Made by a program: the position numbers and the translations under genes. Positions 1-6,454 of a DNA stretch of 7,669 nt are shown here, in pieces. The notes under the pieces are model-generated. The model had not been told where the DNA came from. It worked only from the letters and a program-made list of their open reading frames with translations, and ran no database searches. The stretch is from JAHDCE01 sp051275765 (lineage in GTDB: Bacteria; Bacteroidota; Bacteroidia; Chitinophagales; Saprospiraceae), in assembly GCA_051275765.1 (NCBI GenBank), contig JBNMOV010000236.1, forward strand, positions 1-7,669. The letters run 5' to 3'. Positions within the stretch are counted from its first letter, which is position 1. Each line of letters begins with the position of its first letter.

Positions 1-33
1 ATCATTCGTTCATCCACTAAACGCTGAAAGGCG

Positions 34-125
34 GAACTTTGGGCTTCGATCTTTTACGTTTGTACAATTGCTTATGGTTTTATATCTTTAAAAAGATAGT
101 TGAAAAGAGCGAAGCCACATTGTTC
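34..125 (-). other. long imperfect stem-loop downstream of the fcl fusion gene
   Basis: Arms 42-55 (GGCTTCGATCTTTT) and 103-116 (AAAAGAGCGAAGCC) are inverted over 14 bp with one mismatch (49/110). The mismatch is A-C on the plus strand but becomes U-G, a wobble pair, in RNA copied from the minus strand. The helix can therefore form fully in the operon transcript. Beyond a bulged A117 it continues with 40-41/118-119 and, after a small internal loop, 34-37/122-125 (GAAC/GTTC). A second hairpin lies in the loop: TATCTTT (83-89) with AAAGATA (92-98). It starts 80 bases after the fusion-gene stop. It could end or protect the transcript, but no U-run follows it, so a classic intrinsic terminator is not shown. 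A dispersed repeat element is the alternative. Confidence 0.5.
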
Positions 126-160
126 AAAAACACGGGAAACTTTTCATTTTAAATTTTGAG

Positions 161-204
161 TAACCTATCTAATAACCTAATCAACCAGTCAACTAATAAC
201 TAAT
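161..204. repeat. degenerate 8-bp-period tandem repeat just after the fcl stop
   Basis: On the plus strand bases 169-200 split into CTAATAAC, CTAATCAA, CCAGTCAA and CTAATAAC, followed by a partial TAAT. The first and fourth units are identical and exactly 24 bases apart. The preceding TAACCTAT (161-168) is a looser copy in shifted register. It lies directly against the stop codon of the fusion gene (205-207), in the 3' untranslated region. Function unknown; it may be a slippage-born microsatellite. Confidence 0.55.
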
Positions 205-1650
205 TTACCTTCCAAAATCATCTTGCACTCTCACAATATCATCTTCATCTGAAGGATGATCAGGATTGGTATGCTTCCAAATTTCAGCTACCATGCCCCA
301 TCCATCTGTACCTATTAGACGATGTCTTTCGCCTTGTTTAAGCTGTATAATTTCTCCCAATGCCAATGCTTTAGGTTCTGTTTGTTCATCTGTGTCACTG
401 ACGACTACGCCTGCTGTTCCTCCTACCACTCGCCATAGCTCTGCACGACGATGATGGTATTGCCAAGACAATCTTTTATCTGGAGCAACTAGAAGAATTT
501 TAGGACTCAACTTAGCATATCCTTTAAAATCATCCATATTCATCTTAGGGAAAAAATACTGAATAAAACGAGGTGCATCTTCCTCTGGTAATACAAAAAA
601 GCCACCCCAAGGACGAGCATCATCATATTTTTCAACAGAAAAACCTAGTCGATCTATCAATGAACGAGTATTGAAAAACAAGGTTTCCTTGCTCAATTCT
701 TTATCGAATTTCATATTCGTTCCCCACTCCACTTTATCCACAGATTTATACACAGATTGGATACCGTCTTCTAATGAAGTCTTTGCTTTCCAACCTAATT
801 TTTCTAACTTTTCTACGTTCATTAGTTTTCTAGGCGTACCATCTGGCTTAGTGAGATCGTGTTCTATTTTTCCTTCATAGCCTACTACCTTTTTTATCAT
901 CTTTGCCAATTCCAGAATGGCGATATCTTCGCCTGTTCCTATATTGACTAATCCTGCTTCATTGTAATTTTGCATGAGGTAATAACAGGCATCCGCCAAA
1001 TCATTTACATGTAAAAATTCTCGTTTTGGACTGCCTGTCCCCCACATGACTACGCTAGGCGTATCATTGATTTTGGCTTCATGAAATTTCCTGAGTAATG
1101 CAGGAAGTACATGAGATTTTTCCAAATCATAATTATCATTAGGCCCGTATAAATTGGTAGGCATTACAGAGATGAAATTACAACCATATTGTGCACGATA
1201 AGCATCGCACATTTTGATACCTGCTATCTTGGCTATTGCATAAGGTTCATTGGTAGGTTCTAATAATCCTGTGAGGAGATATTCTTCTTTGAGTGGCTGT
1301 CGAGCTAATTTAGGATAAATACAAGAAGATCCCATAAACAACATCTTCTCCACTCCAGATTGATGAGCTGCATTAATCACATTGGCTTCCATCATGATAT
1401 TATCATAAATGAATTCTGCTCTGTAAGTATTATTTGCTAATATACCGCCTACTTTGGCTGCTGCCAAAAAGACATAATCTGGTTTTTGTGCTTGAAAAAA
1501 ATCATTTACAGCTTGTTGGTTTCTTAGATCTAGTTCCCTTGATGTACTAGTAATGAAATTGGTAAAACCTTCTGCACGTAATTTTCTCATCAATGCCGAA
1601 CCAACCATACCTCTATGTCCGGCTATATAGATTTTTTTCGTTTTTTCCAT
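205..1650 (-). CDS. fcl: GDP-L-fucose synthase fused to a type II mannose-6-phosphate isomerase cupin domain
   Basis: 481 aa, two joined enzymes. Residues 1-312 are a complete short-chain-dehydrogenase-type GDP-L-fucose synthase (NADPH-dependent 3,5-epimerase/4-reductase making GDP-L-fucose from the Gmd product). Visible: Rossmann motif G11-HR-G14-MV-G17, S108-S109-C110, Y137-x3-K141, and H180 in SHVLP. C110 and H180 match the epimerase Cys/His pair known in E. coli Fcl. Residues 313-481 are a cupin closely resembling the isomerase half of bifunctional PMI/GMP proteins: QYHHRRAELW (397-406; H399, H400 and E404 likely metal ligands), GERHR (440-444) and the terminal EDDIVR...FGR (469-481). This domain should interconvert fructose-6-P and mannose-6-P. 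Similar cupins occur alone in Bacteroidota, sometimes labelled phosphoheptose isomerase, so its substrate is less certain. There is almost no linker, and M313 could be an internal start. Single-domain Fcl is usually about 310-320 aa. Cytoplasmic. The ATG at 1648-1650 follows a 173-bp structured gap. Fcl identity is firm; the PMI activity is likely. Confidence 0.93.
   Translation of the reverse strand: MEKTKKIYIAGHRGMVGSALMRKLRAEGFTNFITSTSRELDLRNQQAVNDFFQAQKPDYVFLAAAKVGGILANNTYRAEFIYDNIMMEANVINAAHQSGVEKMLFMGSSCIYPKLARQPLKEEYLLTGLLEPTNEPYAIAKIAGIKMCDAYRAQYGCNFISVMPTNLYGPNDNYDLEKSHVLPALLRKFHEAKINDTPSVVMWGTGSPKREFLHVNDLADACYYLMQNYNEAGLVNIGTGEDIAILELAKMIKKVVGYEGKIEHDLTKPDGTPRKLMNVEKLEKLGWKAKTSLEDGIQSVYKSVDKVEWGTNMKFDKELSKETLFFNTRSLIDRLGFSVEKYDDARPWGGFFVLPEEDAPRFIQYFFPKMNMDDFKGYAKLSPKILLVAPDKRLSWQYHHRRAELWRVVGGTAGVVVSDTDEQTEPKALALGEIIQLKQGERHRLIGTDGWGMVAEIWKHTNPDHPSDEDDIVRVQDDFGR
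712..730 (-). promoter_or_regulatory. possible internal translation start for a free-standing PMI cupin
   Basis: Codon 313 of the fusion gene is an ATG (712-714) exactly where homology passes from GDP-fucose synthase to cupin. On the coding strand it is preceded by GGGGA (721-725, spacing 6 nt) and GGAG (727-730). This is better Shine-Dalgarno-like sequence than I see before the other genes here. Initiation would give a separate 169-aa cupin of the size of the stand-alone family. Bacteroidota depend little on Shine-Dalgarno pairing, and the GGAG/GGGGA bases also encode V-E-W-G, so this may be only a relic of two formerly separate genes. Confidence 0.3.
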
Positions 1651-1657
1651 CTTATTT

Positions 1658-1697
1658 AGTAGATATTGAGATTTCGAGATAAAGAGATGTTGAGATT
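1658..1697. repeat. 8-bp-period tandem repeat in the fcl leader
   Basis: GAGAT occurs at 1668-1672, 1676-1680, 1684-1688 and 1692-1696, a strict 8-base step, with a fifth related TAGAT at 1660-1664. TTGAGATT is exact at 1666-1673 and 1690-1697. In the transcript this reads as repeated ATCTC octamers almost without G, ending about 8 bases before the start codon of the fusion gene. It would be an unstructured pyrimidine/adenine-rich stretch where ribosomes load. Unit sequence differs from the repeat at 161-204, but the period is the same. Confidence 0.65.
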
Positions 1698-1698
1698 G

Positions 1699-1783
1699 TT
1701 TAGTTCTAGATGATTTTATGGGGTAATTAAAAACATTCCAAGGAGTTTTAATTCCTTAGTGAAACGAATCACGTAGAACTAAA
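1699..1783 (-). other. nested inverted-repeat structure in the gmd-fcl gap
   Basis: Outer arms TTTAGTTCTA (1699-1708) and TAGAACTAAA (1774-1783) are a perfect 10-bp inverted repeat, 65 bases apart. Inside, GGTAATTAAAAAC (1722-1734) pairs with GTTTTAATTCC (1745-1755) as 11 bp with two single-base bulges and a 10-base loop. An alternative AAGGAG (1740-1745) / TTCCTT (1752-1757) hairpin competes with it. GTGA (1759-1762) pairs with TCAC (1769-1772) right against the outer arm. The result would be a multibranch RNA or a cruciform. No coding sequence is seen. It may be an untranslated leader element, a transcript-processing site, or a small mobile-element relic. I recognise no known riboswitch. 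Confidence 0.45.
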
Positions 1784-1823
1784 TATTGAAACCTTATTAG
1801 AAATAAAGAGGTATAACAAGATC

Positions 1824-2936
1824 TTACTCAAACTCATTATTAATGCTAAATCCAGCTTTCTTCAAAAACTGATTCCTTTTGAACAATTCTAAATCCTTTG
1901 CTATCATTTCCTTTACTAGTCCTGCTAGATCATATTTCAATGTCCATCCTAGTTTAGTCCTAGCTTTGGTAGGATCTCCTATGAGTAATTCAACTTCTGT
2001 AGGACGATAATAACGAGGATCTACTGCTATAATTGCTCTGCCTACTTCCAGCGGATATTGAGGATTAGTACTTGATGCTACAATACCTACTTCCTGCTCT
2101 CCTTCTCCTTTAAATTCTAACTCAACGCCTATTTCTCTGAATGACATTCTTACGAAATCTCTGACAGTCGTCGTCACTCCTGTAGCTACAACATAATCGT
2201 CGGGATCGTCTTCCTGTAGCATGAGCCACATTACTTCTACATAATCCTTGGCATGTCCCCAATCTCTCTTGGCATCCATATTTCCTAGGAACACTTTATC
2301 TTGTAAACCTAAGCCTATTTTGGCAGCAGCACGAGTAATTTTCCTAGTCACGAATGTTTCTCCTCTTAGTGGGGATTCGTGATTAAATAAGATTCCGTTA
2401 GATGCATGCATCCCATAGGCTTCTCTATAATTTACTGTGATCCAGTAAGCATATAGTTTGGCTACAGCGTATGGAGAACGAGGATAAAAAGGAGTGGTTT
2501 CTTTCTGTGGCACTTCTTGCACCAAACCATAAAGTTCTGAGGTAGAAGCTTGATAGAAACGAGTCTTTTTGGTCAAGCCTAGTATTCTTATAGCTTCCAG
2601 AATCCTCAATGTTCCAATACCATCAGTATCCGCAGTATATTCAGGAGAATCGAAACTTACTTGTACATGGGACATTGCTCCAAGATTGTAAATTTCATCT
2701 GGTTGTACCTCCTGTATGATTCTAATCATATTAGTAGAATCTGTCAGGTCTCCATAGTGAAGAATGAGATTCCTAGTCTTTACATGAGGATCTTGATATA
2801 GATGATCTATCCTAGAGGTATTGAATGAAGAGCTCCGTCTTTTTATTCCATGTACCTCATATCCTTTAGACAATAGCAATTCTGTGAGGTATGCCCCATC
2901 CTGCCCTGTAATTCCTGTTATTAATGCTTTCTTCAT
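1824..2936 (-). CDS. gmd: GDP-mannose 4,6-dehydratase
   Basis: 370 aa, normal length for bacterial Gmd. It removes water from GDP-D-mannose to give GDP-4-dehydro-6-deoxy-D-mannose, the committed step to GDP-L-fucose (and to GDP-rhamnose or GDP-perosamine in other pathways). Visible: N-terminal Rossmann loop G8-IT-G11-QD-G14, an NADP-preferring stretch IKRRSSSFNTSRIDHLY (31-47), the catalytic STSELYG segment (131-137, T132 and E134), Y156-x3-K160 in SPYAVAK, and the family hallmark NHESPLRGETFVTRKI (185-200). The C-terminal half keeps the GDP-binding pattern up to GDPTKARTKLGW. It starts 4 bp after the stop of the outer-membrane barrel gene, so is surely co-transcribed with it. The fcl fusion gene, encoding the next enzyme, lies 173 bp downstream. 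Gmd enzymes are often feedback-inhibited by GDP-fucose; nothing in the sequence tests that here. The ATG at 2934-2936 is the natural start, giving the typical MKKALITGITGQDG opening. Confidence 0.97.
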   Translation of the reverse strand: MKKALITGITGQDGAYLTELLLSKGYEVHGIKRRSSSFNTSRIDHLYQDPHVKTRNLILHYGDLTDSTNMIRIIQEVQPDEIYNLGAMSHVQVSFDSPEYTADTDGIGTLRILEAIRILGLTKKTRFYQASTSELYGLVQEVPQKETTPFYPRSPYAVAKLYAYWITVNYREAYGMHASNGILFNHESPLRGETFVTRKITRAAAKIGLGLQDKVFLGNMDAKRDWGHAKDYVEVMWLMLQEDDPDDYVVATGVTTTVRDFVRMSFREIGVELEFKGEGEQEVGIVASSTNPQYPLEVGRAIIAVDPRYYRPTEVELLIGDPTKARTKLGWTLKYDLAGLVKEMIAKDLELFKRNQFLKKAGFSINNEFE

Positions 2937-2940
2937 ACAA

Positions 2941-4608
2941 TCAAAAGTCGTAATATTTATTTGTCAAAGCTGTAGTTATCCCAAAGTATATATACGTAGT
3001 ATTCAATTTCTTTAAATCATCAGTCTCTATCGATGGATTATAACTTCTGTACGTCATCCCTAGTTCCGCTCTTAAGTTATATTTAGGATTAATAACATAA
3101 CCTAGTTTTAGATCTGTATAGAGTGTTGTCGTTTTGATACCCTGCCCTATTTTATTCCCTTCTTTATTATCCACTTCTGTATATGATCTGAATATATCAC
3201 TCCCCACATTAGTACCCAATGAATCCAAACCTTGGACTGCATACATCAATTCCAATTCTCCAAACCATCTGCCTTTTTGGTAACTAATGATATTCATAGA
3301 TTCTATAAAATTAGCTCCTAGAGGGTGTGCTAAAGATTCATTATAATGTCCGTAACTCCTTCCAGATGTTCCATGAGAATAAGTGTATGGTCGGGCAAGA
3401 TTTATTTCTGTCTGTACTTTCAATCCAGGAGTGAAAGTATCGTATGATTTGAAGCCTAATTGAAAAGCGAACTTATTAGCCCACCATCCATTATTTTTCA
3501 ATATTTCACTGAATTTGAATTCATCTATTGCCAACTGTGTGTAGAACATAGATTTCTCTTTCATCTTATAGGACATCGTGATACCTATCAGCACATTTCC
3601 TTTATTAGAACCTAATGCAAATTCTACCGGACGATATAAGATGATAGGATTCAAATAATTAAGTTCGAATGTTCCTGTACTGTCCTGATGTACTACAGAT
3701 TCAAATAAGCCTATATTAAATCTCTTTGTAGCATTAATAGACAGATAATGAGAGACTACATATTTTTTATCAAAAGTAGTTCTAGCAACACTTTGCGATA
3801 CTCCATTTGGAATATCTATCATTTGGGTGTATAAATTAGTATAATTCAGTTTCCAGAATGATGTCCTTATTTTCAAATAAGGGTAATTGAAATGATTATC
3901 TGACATCAACATAGAACGATAACCGTCACCTATAAAATTTTTACCATGTCCCATCTGAATATTAAAAAACTCGTTAGGTTGATAAGTAATTTGTCCTGTT
4001 GCTGCAGCAAAATCAAAGGCTCTATCATTAGTAGTCGTCAGTTGAGAATCAAATCTTTTTGGAAAGCCCTGTCCTCCAGGCACTACAAAATTTTCTTTCA
4101 CAAATTGATTAACATAACCAGGAAACCTAGCTTGGTTTTCATATACATCAGAGTAAAACGTAAGTGTCTTACCTATATGTCCCATTACCTGCACACCTCT
4201 AGTATTAACATAATTGGTCAATGAATCGGGAAGATCTGAAGCATAACCACTTCGAATGTCCATTAGCGGATTGAGAATAAGAGAATATTTATTATTTTTC
4301 TTATCCCTTAATTCTAAAAAATTATCATTGAATGCCGCATCATATAACCATCTACTGAATTTTTTATTAAGCTCCTTTTCAAAACGAAGTTCCTGATGTA
4401 TAGAGTCTGTAATGTGCGATATTTCGAAAGCACTATATGGCTTAATAGCAGTATGTATATGCCTATTCTTATTTTTGAGTAGTTCCGCTTCTGTTTTCTG
4501 AAGATAGGAATTATTAAGTGGGATATATGATTTTTGTGCGTTGGCATACATTCCAATACACAGAAATATTACAATAATAGCTAAGCTTAGTTTGTTCTTA
4601 TTTTTCAT
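2941..4608 (-). CDS. outer-membrane beta-barrel of the Wzi / RemB type (capsule or gliding associated)
   Basis: 555 aa. Residues 1-24 form a signal peptide: lysine/asparagine-rich start, hydrophobic LAIIVIFLCIG, and signal peptidase I site A22-N23-A24 before Q25. C17 is not in a lipobox, so it is not a lipoprotein. A short periplasmic-looking region (about 25-100) is followed by a long run of alternating polar/aromatic strands with short turns. The protein ends in YYDF, a C-terminal aromatic as in outer-membrane barrels inserted by BAM. The conserved segment MGHGKNFIGDGYRSM (219-233) resembles the core of the Bacteroidota family annotated as capsule assembly protein Wzi or gliding protein RemB. 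E. coli Wzi is an 18-stranded barrel binding K30 capsule at the surface. Here, between a glycosyltransferase (4-bp ATGA overlap, suggesting translational coupling) and gmd (4 bp away), a role in attaching or organising the polysaccharide is inferred. Family call fairly sure; exact role not. Confidence 0.75.
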   Translation of the reverse strand: MKNKNKLSLAIIVIFLCIGMYANAQKSYIPLNNSYLQKTEAELLKNKNRHIHTAIKPYSAFEISHITDSIHQELRFEKELNKKFSRWLYDAAFNDNFLELRDKKNNKYSLILNPLMDIRSGYASDLPDSLTNYVNTRGVQVMGHIGKTLTFYSDVYENQARFPGYVNQFVKENFVVPGGQGFPKRFDSQLTTTNDRAFDFAAATGQITYQPNEFFNIQMGHGKNFIGDGYRSMLMSDNHFNYPYLKIRTSFWKLNYTNLYTQMIDIPNGVSQSVARTTFDKKYVVSHYLSINATKRFNIGLFESVVHQDSTGTFELNYLNPIILYRPVEFALGSNKGNVLIGITMSYKMKEKSMFYTQLAIDEFKFSEILKNNGWWANKFAFQLGFKSYDTFTPGLKVQTEINLARPYTYSHGTSGRSYGHYNESLAHPLGANFIESMNIISYQKGRWFGELELMYAVQGLDSLGTNVGSDIFRSYTEVDNKEGNKIGQGIKTTTLYTDLKLGYVINPKYNLRAELGMTYRSYNPSIETDDLKKLNTTYIYFGITTALTNKYYDF

Positions 4609-5357
4609 AATTTAAACATTCTAAATTGAAAAATCTTTCTTAGTGGTTTTAGCCATCTGATATAAAATTTAGGCTTCAAATCATTAATTCCCCATGCTAA
4701 TTTATCCTCATTATTAGCTAATAATCTATGTTTCAAACTACTATTACTGATTCCTCCCATTCTCATCTTCACCAATACTTCTGGTAAATATGCCACTTTT
4801 ATTTGGTGTTTATACATGAGCCTAAGCATCAATTCATAATCTGCGGATATTTTTAACTTAGTATTAAATCCTCCAAATTTTTCATACACTGATTTCTTGA
4901 CGAAGAAAGTAGGGTGTGGAGGCATCCAACCATGTAAAAATTTATTCCTATTGAATGGTCCTGATTTCCATATCCTAACGACTTTTTTGGTATCTTGATA
5001 ATCTACATAATGTAAGTCCCCGTATACTGCATCTATATCAGATCCCATAAAAAGGGCAGCCACTTTTTCTATGACATAGTCATTATTATAAATATCATCT
5101 GAATTAAGGATACCTATGATTTCTCCACTAGCTAGGCTTAGTCCTTTGTTCATTGCATCATAGATCCCTTCATCTTTTTCAGAAAGGACTTTTGAAACAT
5201 GAGGATATTCATTTACTACTCCTAATGTGCCATCACCAGAAAGGCCATCGACGATAATATGGTCGATATCTTTATAGCTCTGCTTAGTTATACTATCTAA
5301 AGTATCTCTAACTGTCTCAACACTATTATATGTTATGGTTATTATTGAAATCTGCAT
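4605..5357 (-). CDS. family 2 glycosyltransferase (GT-A fold)
   Basis: 250 aa, compact single-domain GT2 enzyme that would transfer a sugar from a nucleotide donor to the growing repeat unit at the inner face of the cytoplasmic membrane. Visible: N-terminal strand SIITITYNSVETV (4-16), donor-binding VDG (D37), GIYDAMNKGLSLASGEIIG (64-82), the metal-binding D-x-D equivalent NSDD (85-88), then PPHPTFF (146-152) and the acceptor/catalytic segment SADYELMLRL (171-180). No transmembrane helix is evident; the C-terminus is basic (RWLKPLRKIFQFRMFKL), suggesting peripheral membrane contact. It resembles the WcaA/colanic-acid type found in many Bacteroidota capsule loci. The sugar specificity cannot be read from the sequence. 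The stop overlaps the barrel gene start by 4 bases. Upstream, a 101-bp gap with a small hairpin separates it from the GT4 gene, so it could start its own transcript, though I see no convincing promoter. Confidence 0.9.
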   Translation of the reverse strand: MQISIITITYNSVETVRDTLDSITKQSYKDIDHIIVDGLSGDGTLGVVNEYPHVSKVLSEKDEGIYDAMNKGLSLASGEIIGILNSDDIYNNDYVIEKVAALFMGSDIDAVYGDLHYVDYQDTKKVVRIWKSGPFNRNKFLHGWMPPHPTFFVKKSVYEKFGGFNTKLKISADYELMLRLMYKHQIKVAYLPEVLVKMRMGGISNSSLKHRLLANNEDKLAWGINDLKPKFYIRWLKPLRKIFQFRMFKL

Positions 5358-5373
5358 TATTAAACTATATGAG

Positions 5374-5400
5374 TTGAGGAATCAAAAAATAGATTCTCAA
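5374..5400 (-). other. small hairpin between the GT4 and GT2 genes
   Basis: TTGAGGAATC (5374-5383) and GATTCTCAA (5392-5400) form a 9-bp stem with one bulged G and an 8-base loop, U-rich in the transcript. It lies 16 bases before the GT2 start, in the 101-bp gap after the GT4 stop. No U-tract follows the stem in the direction of transcription, so it looks more like an attenuator, processing site or partial terminator than a complete intrinsic terminator. The rest of the gap is plain AT-rich sequence. Confidence 0.35.
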
Positions 5401-5458
5401 TATTTCCTATATATTTTATTGTTAAAAGTTATTCATTACACCCAAAAATACTGCAAAG

Positions 5459-6454
5459 CTAGTTAATTATAGTTTTTTTTATTTTATTATAGAATTCTTC
5501 TTTTGAAAATTTCTGTATTGCTGCATTTCTAATTAAATTATGATCTAGGTTATTCTTGTCTAATTTAGATAAAGTTTGAGCAATTTGTTGCTCTATATCC
5601 TCTCGTTCTAGAATAGTCGATGGAACTCCTTTTAGAATATCGGGAATAGCTCGCCAGTTTGTTGAAATAATATAACAGCCGCTACAAGCTGCTTCTACAA
5701 CGACTAAAGGAAACCCTTCTGTTTTATAAAACGTAGGGAATAGCATAAATTTTGATTCTCTCAAATATGCCCTTACTTCTTCTGAACTTTGGGCGTATCC
5801 AAATGAAACTTTATCTGCAATAGCATATTTTTTAATAATACTTTGTGCTTTTGTTTCTATTTTTTTTTCAAAGAATTTTCCTAAAAAAAGCATTTCATAA
5901 CTTGGATTATTTTTTGAAAATTGTGCAAAACCTTCTAATCCTTTTAAGATGCCTTTAGATTCTAAAAATGCTCCTACGTATATGATTTGGTTTTTTCTTT
6001 CAATGTTGGATGGTTCATAAAAAGGATCTGTGGGAATATTACCTATTACATGTAATTCGCAATGATTCATGGATTTTGGTAAAAATCGATCAGAAAGAAC
6101 AATAAGTTTATCTAAAAAAAAATCATAAAACTTAGTTCTCCATCCGAATAAGTATTTAGCTACATAACCACTATGGCTATGTGCTACAATTTCATATCCT
6201 AATACTTTAAGTGAAATCAGTAATATAGCATCTTTTACAAAGCCTTTAGGATTATCCGTTATCGTGATATAAGCCTTTGAAGTTTTAAATCTTAGTCCTA
6301 TAAGTTTAAACGGAGCTAGTAATGTATTTAGTAAACTTGTCTCTAATTTTATAAATTCAATACCATCTAGTTTTTCTACTAGATTATTATTAAATACTAC
6401 TAACCCTGTTCTATAAGGGCCAAAATTAGAAAGAAAAACAACTTTATCTGCCAC
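5459..6454 (-). CDS. family 4 glycosyltransferase (GT-B fold), GTG start
   Basis: 331 aa. The C-terminal Rossmann domain is typical of GT4: donor-loop entry IIYVGAFLESKGILKGLEGF (157-176), VSFGYAQSSEEV (216-227), and the E-x7-E pattern E246-GFPLVVV-E254 followed by ACSGC, which binds and orients the nucleotide sugar. The N-terminal acceptor domain is short and divergent but has a GT-B-like HSHSG (92-96). It probably adds one sugar of the repeat unit; donor and acceptor are unknown. The start is a GTG at 6452-6454: an in-frame TGA lies only two codons upstream (6458-6460) and no ATG follows near the N-terminus, so the GTG is nearly forced. It overlaps the upstream sulfotransferase by 11 bases, indicating translational coupling. 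The gene is very AT-rich: 11 G/C in 60 bases at 5821-5880, against 29 of 60 at 361-420 in fcl. It carries an A9 run (5860-5868) and a T9 run (6114-6122) on the coding strand. Confidence 0.87.
   Translation of the reverse strand: MADKVVFLSNFGPYRTGLVVFNNNLVEKLDGIEFIKLETSLLNTLLAPFKLIGLRFKTSKAYITITDNPKGFVKDAILLISLKVLGYEIVAHSHSGYVAKYLFGWRTKFYDFFLDKLIVLSDRFLPKSMNHCELHVIGNIPTDPFYEPSNIERKNQIIYVGAFLESKGILKGLEGFAQFSKNNPSYEMLFLGKFFEKKIETKAQSIIKKYAIADKVSFGYAQSSEEVRAYLRESKFMLFPTFYKTEGFPLVVVEAACSGCYIISTNWRAIPDILKGVPSTILEREDIEQQIAQTLSKLDKNNLDHNLIRNAAIQKFSKEEFYNKIKKTIIN

Noticed and set aside
2..91. Plus-strand open frame from the left edge (29 codons to a TAA at 89-91), as a possible convergent gene end.
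   Set aside because: Too short, no recognisable family pattern, and it overlaps the stem-loop arm; an open frame of this size is expected by chance.
161..204. Octamer repeats as a CRISPR array or telomere-like repeat.
   Set aside because: Units are 8 bases, degenerate and without spacers, and there are only four to five copies.
1651..1823. A promoter for the fcl fusion gene in the gmd-fcl gap.
   Set aside because: I looked for TAnnTTTG with an upstream TTG on the minus strand and found no match; the gap may simply be transcribed from upstream.
2941..3015. Lipoprotein or lipobox reading of the barrel protein because of Cys17, and a plus-strand ORF at 2821-3015.
   Set aside because: The residue before the Cys is Leu, not a lipobox residue, and a good AxA site follows at 22-24. 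The plus-strand ORF is antisense to two clear genes and shows no family features.
4314..4556. 80-codon minus-strand open frame inside the barrel gene.
   Set aside because: It is an out-of-frame shadow of the signal peptide and N-terminal region of the barrel gene, which has strong coding evidence.
5443..5461. TATTTTTG and TAGCTTTG on the minus strand (5443-5450 and 5454-5461), both fitting the Bacteroidota -7 pattern TAnnTTTG upstream of the GT2 gene.
   Set aside because: No TTG at the expected -33 distance, one overlaps the GT4 stop codon, and such octamers are common by chance in AT-rich DNA.
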